DNA of 64,000 nt from Jeotgalicoccus coquinae. Lineage in GTDB: Bacteria; Bacillota; Bacilli; Staphylococcales; Salinicoccaceae. Within the stretch, counting starts at the first letter, position 1, and each line of letters begins with the position of its first letter. The translations under genes were made by a program, and so were the position numbers. Where the stretch lies: contig NZ_JACHFF010000001.1 of NCBI RefSeq assembly GCF_014207425.1, positions 62,001 through 126,000 of the forward strand. Direction: 5' to 3'. This document shows, one piece after another, positions 8,963-18,061 of the stretch. The notes under the pieces were generated by a model. The model saw nothing but the letters and a program-made list of their open reading frames with translations. It had not been told where the DNA came from and searched no databases.

Positions 8963-10645
8963 ATGAAGTATTTGAAACGTTTGACAATCGCTGCAATGAC
9001 ACTGGGACTTGCGGCATGTACGAGTGATGCAAATGTGGAAGTTGCAGATGAAGACGGGGAAACAAATACTTCAGGGGGAGATTTCATCGCATCATATGCG
9101 AGTGATACTTCATCGCTTGATCCGGCAGGGCAGAATGATCTGCCTTCCGATCAGCGAAGAGATGTATTATATGAAGGGTTATTTGATATAGACGAAAATA
9201 TGGAGCCGGAAATGACACTTGCGTCGGACTTCAAGCAGGTCAATGACACGACGTGGCAATTCAATCTGAGAGATGATGTGAAGTTCCATGACGGCACAGA
9301 TTTTAATGCGGAAGCTTTTAAAGCAAGCATCGAGCGTATCGTGGATCCGGCAGTTGCGTCATCACGTGCAAATATTTTTGAAATGATTTCTGAAATAAAT
9401 GTCATCGATGATCATACTGTTGAAATTGTGACTGAATATCCATTCGCAGCGCTGCCGAACTATCTGGCGCACGATGCGGGCGGTATTGTCTCAAAAGCAG
9501 TCATCGATGAAGATTATCAGAACGCAATCGATAATTCAGGACTTGATATGACAGCAGAGGAATATTACGAGCTGCGTGCTGAGGGCGGCGAAGAGTTCGA
9601 GAAAACAGCGAATGCAATCGGCGGGGAAACCGGTGCAGTGATAGAACAGAAACCGGTCGGTACAGGATACATGAAGTTCCAGTCGAGAACACCGGGGGAA
9701 TCAGTTGTGGTTGAACGTTTTGATGACTACTGGCAGGAGCCGGCTAAAATCGATACGCTGACATTTAAAGTGGTGACTGAATCAACAGCGCGTATCGCTG
9801 AACTTGAAACAGGACAGTCACACTTTATTTACGGTATTGAAAACTCTCAGTGGGACAGACTGGCAAGCAATCCGGAACTGCAGACTGAAGACGGCATTTA
9901 CAATATTTCAAATGAGTACATCGGTATGAACACAGAAAAAGGTGCACTTAAAGATAAGAGAGTTCGTCAGGCAATTGCCTACATGGTCGACAAAGAAGCG
10001 ATTATGGACGGCGTATACTATGGACAGGGCCGCACGATGAAAGGTGCACTGCAAAAAGAAGTTCTCGGGTATAACGAAGATCTCGTTGACCTTGGACATG
10101 ACCCCGAACGTGCGAAAGAGTTAATGAAGGAAGCGGGCTACGAAGACGGACTCGACCTTAAAATTCTGACAAACGACGTACCGGAACGTATCGATATCGC
10201 AATATTGCTTCAGGAAGAGCTGAAGGAAATCGGGATTAACCTGCAGGTTGAACAGCTTGAGTGGGGGACTTACTTAGAGGCAATCTCAAACGGAGAGCAG
10301 GATTTATTTATTCTCGGCTGGCCCAACGCAGTAGGCGACCCGGATCAGGGCTTATGGCCGCTGTTCCACTCATCGATGAAAGGACAGGCGGGTAACCGTG
10401 CGTTTTACGATAATCCTGAAGTCGATAAACTGCTGGAAGCAGGACGCGAAGAATCCGATACAGAAAAACGTGCGGAGATTTATAAGCAGGTTGACGAAAT
10501 ACTCGTTGAAGAACAGCCGTCTATATTTATCAGACAGGCAGCAAGTGCTCATGCGGCACGTGCTGAAGTCGGTAATCTCGATACAGGACATCTGGCGAAA
10601 CCCGATTACAGAACGGTGACTCTGGAAGAGCAGACGGGAGAATAG
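8963..10645 (+). CDS. Family 5 solute-binding lipoprotein 2 (GsiB-like)
   Basis: 560 residues, collinear with protein 1 and very similar over most of the length ('NDLPSDQRR', 'IERIVDPAVASSRANIFEM', 'EQLEWGTYLEAISNGE'). The signal peptide ends at LAAC (Cys19). GGGGG lies just upstream of ATG 8963. It is probably co-transcribed with protein 1, and a terminator follows. The pair looks like a tandem duplication; divergence is concentrated in the linker after the lipid anchor and in parts of the substrate lobes, suggesting different ligand ranges. Confidence 0.88.
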   Translation: MKYLKRLTIAAMTLGLAACTSDANVEVADEDGETNTSGGDFIASYASDTSSLDPAGQNDLPSDQRRDVLYEGLFDIDENMEPEMTLASDFKQVNDTTWQFNLRDDVKFHDGTDFNAEAFKASIERIVDPAVASSRANIFEMISEINVIDDHTVEIVTEYPFAALPNYLAHDAGGIVSKAVIDEDYQNAIDNSGLDMTAEEYYELRAEGGEEFEKTANAIGGETGAVIEQKPVGTGYMKFQSRTPGESVVVERFDDYWQEPAKIDTLTFKVVTESTARIAELETGQSHFIYGIENSQWDRLASNPELQTEDGIYNISNEYIGMNTEKGALKDKRVRQAIAYMVDKEAIMDGVYYGQGRTMKGALQKEVLGYNEDLVDLGHDPERAKELMKEAGYEDGLDLKILTNDVPERIDIAILLQEELKEIGINLQVEQLEWGTYLEAISNGEQDLFILGWPNAVGDPDQGLWPLFHSSMKGQAGNRAFYDNPEVDKLLEAGREESDTEKRAEIYKQVDEILVEEQPSIFIRQAASAHAARAEVGNLDTGHLAKPDYRTVTLEEQTGE

Positions 10646-10650
10646 AATCA

Positions 10651-10700
10651 AACAGAAGCGGAACTGCTATTACAATAGTATGTTTTGCTTCTGTTTTTTA
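10651..10700 (+). terminator. Terminator after lipoprotein 2
   Basis: AACAGAAGC pairs with GCTTCTGTT at 10687-10695 around an internal CTATT/AATAG hairpin, followed by a T run. Confidence 0.75.
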
Positions 10701-10904
10701 TTTATAATTTCCCGGAGGAAAGAAAAAATAGCCTTTTCTTAATTTTGAGTATAAAATTTAGTCGTGAAAAAGTAAATCAGCTATACTTTAATAAAGCATA
10801 AAATAATTTTAAGAGGGAATTTCATAAGCAGATATTATAAAAAAGAAAAAGGAATCTCTTTGGGTTTCAAAGTAATATGAAAATTGCACGGCGGAGGTAG
10901 TAGT

Positions 10905-12179
10905 ATGGATCAGTGGTATAAAATAGATAATACAGGGAAGATTTTTCATGCAGTATCGAATGCTTCGAACTCTGCGGTGTTCCGTGTATCGATGACGCTG
11001 CACGAAATGATTGATCCTAAAATTCTGCAGGAAGCGCTGGACACGGTCGCACTCCGGTTCCCGACGCTGACAGTAAGAGTACGAAAAGGACTGTTCTGGG
11101 ATTTCCTCGAACAGAATGATCAGGTGCTGCTCGTTAAAGAGGAAACGGATTATCCATGTGCACCGATAGACAGAAAAGAAAACAATGCATTTTTAATCCG
11201 TGTACTGTACTTTAAAAAGCGTATTTCAGTCGAAGTATTCCATTCACTGACAGACGGCGGCGGGGCAACGGAGTTTTTAAAAACGTTAATCTACGAATAC
11301 TTAACGCAAAAAGGCGAACCGGTTGAAGCAGACGGCACGTATATTATGCTGCCGGATGACACACCGAAACGCGAAGAAACAGAAGACAGCTTCGAAAAAT
11401 ATGCGACGTCACGAACAGTAAAAAATCCGGCTTCAAGTGATAAGAAAGCATATCAGCTGAAAGGCACGTCATTAAACCCGCCGGGTATTAATGTGATTCA
11501 GGGTATTGTTGATGCGAAAGCACTCAATACATATGCCAAATCACAGGGGACTTCACTGACTGGATTCATTACGAGTGTGCTGATTAATGTCATTCATATG
11601 GAAAAACGTCGTGTGAAATCCAAATCATCGCTGATCACTGTAGCGATGCCGGTGAGTCTCAGAAGACATTTTCCCTCTGTCTCAATCCGTAACTTTTTCT
11701 CGGTATCGAATATCGGTGTGAAGATGAACGATGATGTACCGCTTGAAGAAGTTATCGAGCATGTAACAGAGCAGCTGATTACAAAAACCGATAAGAACTT
11801 TCTGCAGGAAAGTATTAACCGGTTTGTCGCATTCCAGAGCCATCTCTGGCTTAGAATTGTTCCGGTGTTCATTAAATACCCGGTGATGCGCTTTGCCTTT
11901 AATCAGTTCGGTGAACGTGCCAAAACGATTACGGTATCAAATCTCGGTAACGTACAGCTGCCCGAATCGATGAGACCGTATGCGGACTCGATGGATGTCG
12001 TACTTTATCCGACGAATAAAAGTCCGATTAACTGCGGCACTGCAACAGTAAACGATAAATTAACCATTACATTTTCACGTTCAATAGAGGAAAATGAAAT
12101 TATAAGAACATTTTTCAAAGAAATCACAAGACTGACAGGACTTGATGTGACAGTATCTTCAAATGGATGGGGGGAGTAG
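10905..12179 (+). CDS. Condensation-like acyltransferase (alcohol acetyltransferase family)
   Basis: About 424 residues. The motif 'HSLTDGGG' (His113, Asp117) matches the HxxxDG active site of the BAHD/condensation/alcohol O-acetyltransferase superfamily, where His is the general base for acyl transfer from acyl-CoA. A second region near 'TVSNLGNVQLPESM' is typical of this fold. ATG 10905 follows GCGGAGG at a good distance; an upstream in-frame TTG would put the ribosome binding site inside the gene. Its stop is three bases from the zinc-ribbon membrane protein start and an esterase follows, so acylation and deacylation of one metabolite is plausible. Substrate unknown. Confidence 0.7.
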   Translation: MDQWYKIDNTGKIFHAVSNASNSAVFRVSMTLHEMIDPKILQEALDTVALRFPTLTVRVRKGLFWDFLEQNDQVLLVKEETDYPCAPIDRKENNAFLIRVLYFKKRISVEVFHSLTDGGGATEFLKTLIYEYLTQKGEPVEADGTYIMLPDDTPKREETEDSFEKYATSRTVKNPASSDKKAYQLKGTSLNPPGINVIQGIVDAKALNTYAKSQGTSLTGFITSVLINVIHMEKRRVKSKSSLITVAMPVSLRRHFPSVSIRNFFSVSNIGVKMNDDVPLEEVIEHVTEQLITKTDKNFLQESINRFVAFQSHLWLRIVPVFIKYPVMRFAFNQFGERAKTITVSNLGNVQLPESMRPYADSMDVVLYPTNKSPINCGTATVNDKLTITFSRSIEENEIIRTFFKEITRLTGLDVTVSSNGWGE

Positions 12180-12181
12180 CG

Positions 12182-12847
12182 ATGAAAAGATGCACGGAAT
12201 GTGAAATCGTTACAGAGGAAAATACGTGTCCGCTGTGCCACAAAGTGCTGAGTGAAAACGGGAATGATGAAGACACCCGGGCATATCCTGTTTATGACCA
12301 GCAGGAATATAAAACCCGTGCACGCGTATCAAAACTCGCAATCATCGGCGGCATACTCGCAACGCTGATCTGCTTTACAATCAATTTAATTGTGATGCCG
12401 CACTTCCTGTGGGTGTTCTACGTGGCAGTCGCAATTTTTTATCTGCTCGTGTCGCTGAACCATACGATACTGTCAGCATCGCATCTCGGCGGTAAAATAA
12501 CCGCACAGGTTATCAGTCTGACCATACTGCTGCTCGTTATCGACGGCATGTCAGGTTCGATGCAGTGGTCGGTCAATTACGTTGTGCCGTTTGTCATTAT
12601 TGCAGGTATCATGCTGATTTCAATTATTATGCTGAAAGTCCGCATGAACTGGACAGGCTACATCAGCTTCCTGCTGCTGATGATAGGATTCGGATTTCTG
12701 CCGCTTATACTTTACTTATCAGGTGTCGCAGATGTACTGTGGCCAAGCGTATCCGCAGCATCATTCGGAGTCGCGACGTTTATCGTCATGCTGCTCGTAG
12801 CCAACCAGTCAGTGATGACCCAGCTCGGCAGACGATTTCATTTTTAA
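12182..12847 (+). CDS. DUF6320-type zinc-ribbon membrane protein
   Basis: About 221 residues. The N-terminus carries two CxxC pairs ('CTEC' and 'CPLC'), a likely zinc ribbon, followed by a charged linker and about six membrane helices. This layout fits DUF6320 proteins, which I recall beside acyltransferase and alpha/beta hydrolase genes, as here. ATG 12182 is two bases after the previous stop, with GGGGGAG overlapping that gene's end. The function is unknown; a membrane anchor or sensor for its two partner enzymes is conceivable. Confidence 0.7.
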   Translation: MKRCTECEIVTEENTCPLCHKVLSENGNDEDTRAYPVYDQQEYKTRARVSKLAIIGGILATLICFTINLIVMPHFLWVFYVAVAIFYLLVSLNHTILSASHLGGKITAQVISLTILLLVIDGMSGSMQWSVNYVVPFVIIAGIMLISIIMLKVRMNWTGYISFLLLMIGFGFLPLILYLSGVADVLWPSVSAASFGVATFIVMLLVANQSVMTQLGRRFHF

Positions 12848-12876
12848 TACAATAGAAGATAAAAGGGACGGATAAG

Positions 12877-13848
12877 ATGAGAGCATTATTCAGAGGTGTG
12901 GCGGCGTTCACCGCAATATCCGGTGTCATTATGTATATCTACAGGGCACTGTTTGTAAATAAAAGAAGTATCGGCAGTGAACTCGCTGAAGATTTAATCA
13001 GAGTCGCAAACTTTGATATTGCTGAAGTTGACGATGAAATGCTTGATCATAATGCTGAAGAAAACCGTAAGGAGTATGAAATTCCAAGGAGCGTCGTGAC
13101 ATCGCATATTGAGAGTTATGAATCGGACGGCATGAAAGTATTTGTCGTGTCTCCTAAAACTGAGAGGCGGAAGCAGCGGGTACTGTATCTGCACGGCGGC
13201 GGTTATATACACCAGCCATCAGTCTTTCACTGGAGATTTATAAGCAAGCTCGTGAAAGAAACGGAAACGGAATTTATCGTGCCGATATATCCGAAAGCAC
13301 CGGAACATACGTATGACGAAGCATACGAACCGGTTCAGGAATTATATAAACAGCTTGTCAGTGAAAATGACGACATCATTATAATGGGAGACTCGGCAGG
13401 CGGCGGGCTGACACTCGGACTGGTGCAGTGGCTGAAAAAAGAACAGCTGCCGATGCCGAAAGCACAAATTGTGATTTCACCCTGGCTTGATATTACGCTG
13501 GGCAATCCGGATATTGAAGCATACGAAACAGTAGAGCCGATGCTTAAACCGGATAACCTGAAAATAATCGGGAAAATCTGGTCAGGTGACGCAGATCCTG
13601 ATTACTATAAAGTATCGCCGATGCTCGGAGATTTAAACGGCTTGCCGAAACTGTATTTAATTGTGGGAACCCGTGAAATTATACTTCCCGACGCACGTAA
13701 ATACGTTCAGCTGCTTGAAACGGCTGGAGCAGACTACGAATATTACGAGTATGAGATGCAGAACCATGTATTTCCGCTGTATCCGATAAAAGAAGGCATT
13801 GAAGCGAGAAAACAGATTGGTGAAATACTGATCAGTTATGCTGAATAG
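12877..13848 (+). CDS. Alpha/beta hydrolase, HSL-type esterase
   Basis: 323 residues. An N-terminal hydrophobic helix (about residues 8-26) suggests membrane attachment. 'HGGG' at 106-109 forms the oxyanion hole and 'GDSAGGG' at 171-177 holds the catalytic Ser173. The C-terminal 'QNHVFPLYP' offers the catalytic His, with an acidic partner near 'ILPDARK'. This is the hormone-sensitive lipase type of carboxylesterase. It lies 29 bases after the DUF6320 gene and is the last gene of the three-gene operon. The natural ester is unknown. Confidence 0.85.
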   Translation: MRALFRGVAAFTAISGVIMYIYRALFVNKRSIGSELAEDLIRVANFDIAEVDDEMLDHNAEENRKEYEIPRSVVTSHIESYESDGMKVFVVSPKTERRKQRVLYLHGGGYIHQPSVFHWRFISKLVKETETEFIVPIYPKAPEHTYDEAYEPVQELYKQLVSENDDIIIMGDSAGGGLTLGLVQWLKKEQLPMPKAQIVISPWLDITLGNPDIEAYETVEPMLKPDNLKIIGKIWSGDADPDYYKVSPMLGDLNGLPKLYLIVGTREIILPDARKYVQLLETAGADYEYYEYEMQNHVFPLYPIKEGIEARKQIGEILISYAE

Positions 13849-13862
13849 GTATTGATATGAAG

Positions 13863-13889
13863 AAAGCAGAGCCGCGGCTCTGCTTTTTT
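13863..13889 (+). terminator. Terminator after the esterase operon
   Basis: AAAGCAGAGCC/GGCTCTGCTTT stem followed by TTTTT. Confidence 0.9.
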
Positions 13890-13920
13890 GTTTATGGGGG
13901 TGTGGTTGGATTGGTTGGGG

Positions 13921-14093
13921 TACGACGGCGTTTCGCTGTCGTACTTTAAAGGGTGCTGGAATACGACGGTGTTTTGCTGTCGTACTTTAAAGGGTGCTGG
14001 AATACGACGGTGTTTCGCTGTCGTACTTTAAAGGGTGTTGGAATACAACGGCGTTTCGCTGTCGTACTTTAAAGGGTGCTGGGGTACGACGGG
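13921..14093. repeat. Tandem array B: four 41-bp hairpin units plus a partial fifth
   Basis: Units start at 13921, 13962, 14003, 14044 and (partial) 14085, an exact 41-bp period. Each is a strong hairpin TACGAC-GGCG-ttt-CGCT-GTCGTA followed by the spacer 'ctttaaagggtgctggaa'. The final partial unit passes into 'gggcatccaccgttgtcatt', which is echoed at about 17846-17866. It lies between the esterase terminator and the TRAP operon promoter and is non-coding. Confidence 0.95.
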
Positions 14094-14172
14094 CATCCAC
14101 CGTTGTCATTGTAAAACAACCATACTTCCTCAAGTTGTGACAATCCATCATCAATTATTAGAAAATTAAAAA

Positions 14173-14186
14173 AGTTAGCGTTTTCA
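14173..14186. promoter_or_regulatory. CcpA cre-like site in the TRAP operon promoter
   Basis: AGTTAGCGTTTTCA fits cre with two mismatches and overlaps the likely -35 region of the TRAP operon, a position expected for repression. Confidence 0.45.
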
Positions 14187-14209
14187 TAAATGGATAACTC
14201 TGTTATACT
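14181..14209 (+). promoter_or_regulatory. Probable promoter of the TRAP operon
   Basis: TTTTCA, 17 bases, TATACT. The weak -35 box overlaps the cre-like site. The first gene starts 31 bases downstream of the -10 box. Confidence 0.5.
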
Positions 14210-14240
14210 TCTAGTTAATTACATATGAAGGGGGTTTATC

Positions 14241-15245
14241 ATGAAATTTAACAAGTATTTAGCGATGTTACTGGGTGCAACTTTAGTACTTTCGGCCTGT
14301 GGAGATGATTCGGGGGACGGGGATGCTGCGGATACAGAAGAAGCAGCAGGTGAAGAGAGTTCCGGGGATGGGGCTTCTCTTGAAACGAATATCGTTACGA
14401 TTGCTACCGGCGGTTCTTCAGGGCCGTATAATATTATTGCAACAACGCTAGCAGAGGGTTACAGCAATGAGTTTGGCGTAAACTCAAGAACACAGACGAC
14501 TGGTGCTTCTGCTGAGAACTTAAACTTAATGGCGGATGAAAAAGTTGAAATGTCATTTGTTATGAGTGATGCGTTAACGCAGGCTGTTAATGGTGAAGAG
14601 ACGTTCTCAGAACCAATAGACAACATTCAACAGGTAGCCGCTCTTTATCCTAACTTTGTTCAGTTAATTTCAACTGACGGTGCGGGAGTGGACAGTGTTG
14701 AAGATCTTAAAGGTAAACGCGTAGCAGTTGGTGACCAGAACTCTGGTGTTGAAATCGCAACACGTGCAGTACTGGAAGCTCACGGTATAACTTACGATGA
14801 TATTGAAGTCGACTACTTAGGTTACGCGGAAGCTTCTGAAGCAATGCGCGGTGGACAGCTTGATGCAGCGTTCTTAACGAGCGGACTGCCTAACGCATCT
14901 GTAATGGAACTTCAAAATTCAGTAGACCTCAAAATTGTTCCAATCGAACAGGAGGCTGTGGATGTGCTGAGTGAAGATGCGGATTACTTTGAAGCTATGG
15001 AAATTCCGGCAGATACTTACGGTAACGAAGAAGCGGTGCCGACTGTTGCGATTATGAACGCACTCGTTGTCCGTTCGGATATGAGTGAAGATGATGTTTA
15101 TAACTTAACTAAGTACATGTTTGAAAACCTCGAACGTTTGGGCAACGCCCACCAGGCGGCGAACGATATCAATGTTGAAACAGCAGAAGACAGTGCAGTT
15201 ATTGATATTCACCCTGGAGCTCAAAAGTATTACGATGAGCAGTAA
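14241..15245 (+). CDS. TAXI family TRAP transporter solute-binding lipoprotein
   Basis: 334 residues: lipoprotein signal ending LSAC (Cys20), an acidic Gly/Ser linker, then 'TIATGGSSGPYNIIATTLAE', the hallmark of TAXI-type receptors, and a 'GKRVAVGDQNSGVE' segment. TAXI proteins deliver small organic acids or amino acids to a fused TRAP permease. Here they are followed by a DUF1850 gene and the fused permease, the standard arrangement. GGGGG precedes ATG 14241. The ligand is not predictable; glutamate or other carboxylates are known for relatives. Confidence 0.92.
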   Translation: MKFNKYLAMLLGATLVLSACGDDSGDGDAADTEEAAGEESSGDGASLETNIVTIATGGSSGPYNIIATTLAEGYSNEFGVNSRTQTTGASAENLNLMADEKVEMSFVMSDALTQAVNGEETFSEPIDNIQQVAALYPNFVQLISTDGAGVDSVEDLKGKRVAVGDQNSGVEIATRAVLEAHGITYDDIEVDYLGYAEASEAMRGGQLDAAFLTSGLPNASVMELQNSVDLKIVPIEQEAVDVLSEDADYFEAMEIPADTYGNEEAVPTVAIMNALVVRSDMSEDDVYNLTKYMFENLERLGNAHQAANDINVETAEDSAVIDIHPGAQKYYDEQ

Positions 15246-15708
15246 ATTAAAATGGATGATAATGGGGAGCATGTTCGTTGTGCTCCTTTTCATCTTTTTG
15301 TTACCGCAAAAAAAGATTGTAATTGACGCAGAAGCGGCGGGGGATTTTTATCTGCCTCCGGAAACTTTTGAAATTCACTGGATTCATTCCGTTGAAAAAG
15401 AAGAATGGTTCGAAGTTTACGATATTGGAGATGACAGTTTTATTTTAACAGAGTCGCATTTCAAAACGTTTGGGGCCGGTGTGCCAAGTGATTCGGATGA
15501 GCAGGTTGAAATGACGGATGACGGTTTCGTGAAGTACGTAATAAACGACCCGTATCCGGATATTTACCTGAATGTCTCTGAAAATGTCAAAACGAAAATT
15601 GTACAGGATGACGAAGAAGTTTTGCTGTATGAAATGTACGAACCGTACACTGCAGTCGAAATTACAGTAGAAAACGTACCTTTAATCAAACAAATTCTGG
15701 GGGGTTAA
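15235..15708 (+). CDS. DUF1850 protein of the TRAP operon
   Basis: 157 residues: one N-terminal membrane helix (about 5-22, 'WMIMGSMFVVLLFIFLLP') and an outside domain containing 'EIHWIHSVEKEEWFEVY', the conserved DUF1850 motif. Such genes sit between TAXI receptor and fused TRAP permease genes, as here. ATG 15235 overlaps the receptor stop by 11 bases. The GGAG at 15216 is rather far upstream, so a start at an internal ATG near 15256 is possible. The role in transport is undefined. Confidence 0.8.
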   Translation: MSSKLKWMIMGSMFVVLLFIFLLPQKKIVIDAEAAGDFYLPPETFEIHWIHSVEKEEWFEVYDIGDDSFILTESHFKTFGAGVPSDSDEQVEMTDDGFVKYVINDPYPDIYLNVSENVKTKIVQDDEEVLLYEMYEPYTAVEITVENVPLIKQILGG

Positions 15709-15709
15709 C

Positions 15710-17704
15710 ATGAACAAACAGACGGAACCGGCAGTTGCTCCTGATACTCAGGCCATTCAGGAGAAATACGATAAAGACTCACGAACGCGGAAATTCAGCA
15801 GTAAAGGCACTATTTGGACAGTCACAATTTTAGCAGTGCTGTACTCGCTATTCCATTTATACATGGTATTTAACCCGATGCCTGCATTGCAGCAGCGCTC
15901 GATTCACGTTGCAGTCGGACTTGCATTAGTTTATATGCTTTACCCGATGTTCAAAAAACAGGACCGGTCGAAGCTTCCGATTTTAGACTGGGTGCTCGCA
16001 GCAGCAAGTTTATTTACAGCCGGATACATATTAATTGAGTACCAGGCTATTGTAACTGAACGCGGAGGCGTTCCGAATACAGTCGATATTATTATGGCAA
16101 TCGTCACGGTGCTGTTAATTCTTGAAGCGGCACGCCGCGTCACAGGATGGATACTGCCGATACTGGCACTGATATTCCTGGCTTATCCGTTCTTCAGTCA
16201 TATGGACTTCTTACCGAACATGATGATGACGCGCCCGTTTGATCTTGGGGATATATTCGGGCAGCTTTACTTAAAAACTGAAGGTCTGTATTCCACAGCC
16301 ATCGGTGCATCTGTAAACTTTATCTTCCTGTTCATTCTGTTCGGTGCCTTCCTGCAAAAGTCAGGTATGGGTCAGTTCTTTAATGATCTTGCTCTGGCAC
16401 TGGCAGGGGCACAGCGCGGGGGACCGGCGAAAGTTGCCGTTGTTTCCAGCGGGTTTATGGGAAGTATTAACGGTGCAGCCGTTGCGAACGTAGTAAGTAC
16501 CGGTGCATTTACGATACCGCTGATGAAAAAAGTCGGGTATCACAGAAACTTCGCCGGTGCTGTTGAAGCCAGTGCTTCGGTCGGCGGACAGATACTGCCG
16601 CCGATCATGGGTGCGAGTGCATTCATCATGGCTGAGACGACAGGGATCAACTACGGAACAATTGCACTTGCGGCGATGTTCCCGGCACTTTTATATTACT
16701 TCGCGGTAATCATGCAGGTGCACTACAGAGCAGGTAAAAAGAATCTGCTCGGAATTCCGAAAGCAGATTTACCGAGAATTAAAGAAGTAATGAAAGAACG
16801 CGGACATTTGCTGATTCCTCTTGTCGGTTTAATCGTGATGTTATTCATGAACATGCCGATTCCGAGAGCAGCGATTTTCACGATCTTCCTGACAATTATC
16901 GTCGCAACATTAAGGAAAACTACCCGCATGTCATTCAGGGATATCTTTGACGGTCTTGCACTTGGTGCACAGCAGGCACTATCAGTAATGATTGCCTGTG
17001 CGGTTGTCGGAATTATTATCGGAGTCGTTTCATTAACAAGTTTCGGTGCAATCATGACATCAGCAATCGCGGGTTTAGGTGCAGGTTCACTGTTCCTGAC
17101 ACTATTCTTTACAATGATTGCGTCAATGGTACTTGGAATGGGTCTGCCGTCAATTCCGGCATACATCATTACAGCAACAATGGCGGCACCGGCACTTGCA
17201 GAATTCGGTGTTCCGATTCTGTTAGCGCACATGTTTGTATTCTACTTTGGTATCTTCGCAAACGTTACACCGCCGGTTGCCCTTGCGGCATTCGCCGGAG
17301 CGGGAATCGCGGACGGGGATCCAATGAAGACCGGATTCCAGGCATTGAGATTGTCACTCGCAGGATTCCTGATACCGTTTATCTTTATTTACGAACCGGC
17401 CATGCTGCTGGTTGATATCGACGGTCTGATGACGAACGCACGTGAATACCCGCTCGCCAGCTTTATGGATGTAGCCATAGTCGTCGCCAGCACCACCATT
17501 GGGCTGATCGCACTGGCCGCGGGACTTGAAGGATTCTTCAAGACTCACGTTAATCCGCTGTTCCGGATACTGCTGGTTATCTCGGCACTGTTGCTTGTCG
17601 TTCCTGAAGGCTACACCGATATTATCGGACTGGGCATGGCAATCGCAATCTTCGCAGTCAACTATGCGAAATGGAAAAAAGAAACACCTGCAGCACTGCA
17701 CTAA
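15710..17704 (+). CDS. Fused TRAP transporter permease (4TM+12TM)
   Basis: 664 residues, the length of fused DctQ-DctM permeases that work with TAXI receptors. A polar N-terminus of about 40 residues precedes a small-subunit-like four-helix part. The large subunit shows 'GAFLQKSGMGQFFNDLA', 'GSINGAAVANVVSTGAFTIP', 'ASASVGGQILPPIMGASAF' and 'GMGLPSIPAYI', typical of DctM. It starts one base after the DUF1850 stop. It should import the TAXI ligand using a sodium or proton gradient. Confidence 0.93.
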   Translation: MNKQTEPAVAPDTQAIQEKYDKDSRTRKFSSKGTIWTVTILAVLYSLFHLYMVFNPMPALQQRSIHVAVGLALVYMLYPMFKKQDRSKLPILDWVLAAASLFTAGYILIEYQAIVTERGGVPNTVDIIMAIVTVLLILEAARRVTGWILPILALIFLAYPFFSHMDFLPNMMMTRPFDLGDIFGQLYLKTEGLYSTAIGASVNFIFLFILFGAFLQKSGMGQFFNDLALALAGAQRGGPAKVAVVSSGFMGSINGAAVANVVSTGAFTIPLMKKVGYHRNFAGAVEASASVGGQILPPIMGASAFIMAETTGINYGTIALAAMFPALLYYFAVIMQVHYRAGKKNLLGIPKADLPRIKEVMKERGHLLIPLVGLIVMLFMNMPIPRAAIFTIFLTIIVATLRKTTRMSFRDIFDGLALGAQQALSVMIACAVVGIIIGVVSLTSFGAIMTSAIAGLGAGSLFLTLFFTMIASMVLGMGLPSIPAYIITATMAAPALAEFGVPILLAHMFVFYFGIFANVTPPVALAAFAGAGIADGDPMKTGFQALRLSLAGFLIPFIFIYEPAMLLVDIDGLMTNAREYPLASFMDVAIVVASTTIGLIALAAGLEGFFKTHVNPLFRILLVISALLLVVPEGYTDIIGLGMAIAIFAVNYAKWKKETPAALH

Positions 17705-17733
17705 TTTAAATTAGGTTGATAAAGACCTGTAAG

Positions 17734-17778
17734 CCCCTGAAACCGGATTTGGAGTCTGGATTCAGGGGTATATTTTTG
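17734..17778 (+). terminator. Terminator after the TRAP operon
   Basis: CCCCTGAA pairs with TTCAGGGG at 17761-17768, followed by TATATTTTT. Confidence 0.75.
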
Positions 17779-17837
17779 GGTATGGGGGGTTAGGTGGTGT
17801 ATTTTAAAAGCTTTTCTGATTCAGAATAAGCCGGTTC

Positions 17838-17866
17838 ACAACAGGGACCCGCCGTTGTCATTCCAG
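17838..17866. repeat. Single hairpin related to the end of array B
   Basis: 'acaacagggacccgccgttg' continuing into 'tcatt' resembles the tail of array B at about 14086-14110 ('acgacgggcatccaccgttg'). Both pair ACRAC with GTTGT. The rest of 17779-17939 shows no gene. It may be a solitary, decayed member of the same repeat type. Confidence 0.4.
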
Positions 17867-17939
17867 CACATCCAATACACAACAGAAATGAATTACATCC
17901 TTAAAAACACCAAAACCCCACCCTAATCACCACCAAAAT

Positions 17940-17953
17940 AGTAAGCGTATACA
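17940..17953. promoter_or_regulatory. CcpA cre-like site
   Basis: AGTAAGCGTATACA has two mismatches to cre and lies just upstream of the promoter for lipoprotein 3. Confidence 0.4.
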
Positions 17954-17979
17954 ATAATTAGAGTTTTCAGAAATAACAG

Positions 17980-18008
17980 TTGTATAATTTCAATTTCTAG
18001 TGTAAAAT
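17980..18008 (+). promoter_or_regulatory. Promoter of lipoprotein gene 3
   Basis: TTGTAT, 17 bases, TAAAAT. The spacer 'aatttcaatttctagtg' closely matches that of lipoprotein gene 1. Confidence 0.65.
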
Positions 18009-18061
18009 TCTGAATATTATAAGAAGTTATTTTATAGCTTCTGGGAATTGGGGGGAATTAA

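Noticed and set aside
12565-12855. Other long open frames on either strand inside known genes (for example 12565-12855, 16723-17232, 55702-56142)
   Set aside because: They are shadows of well-supported genes, with no start signals and unlikely composition.
15121-15234. Longer DUF1850 protein starting inside the TAXI receptor gene
   Set aside because: The extra residues are translated from the receptor gene in another frame and would displace the membrane helix from the N-terminus.
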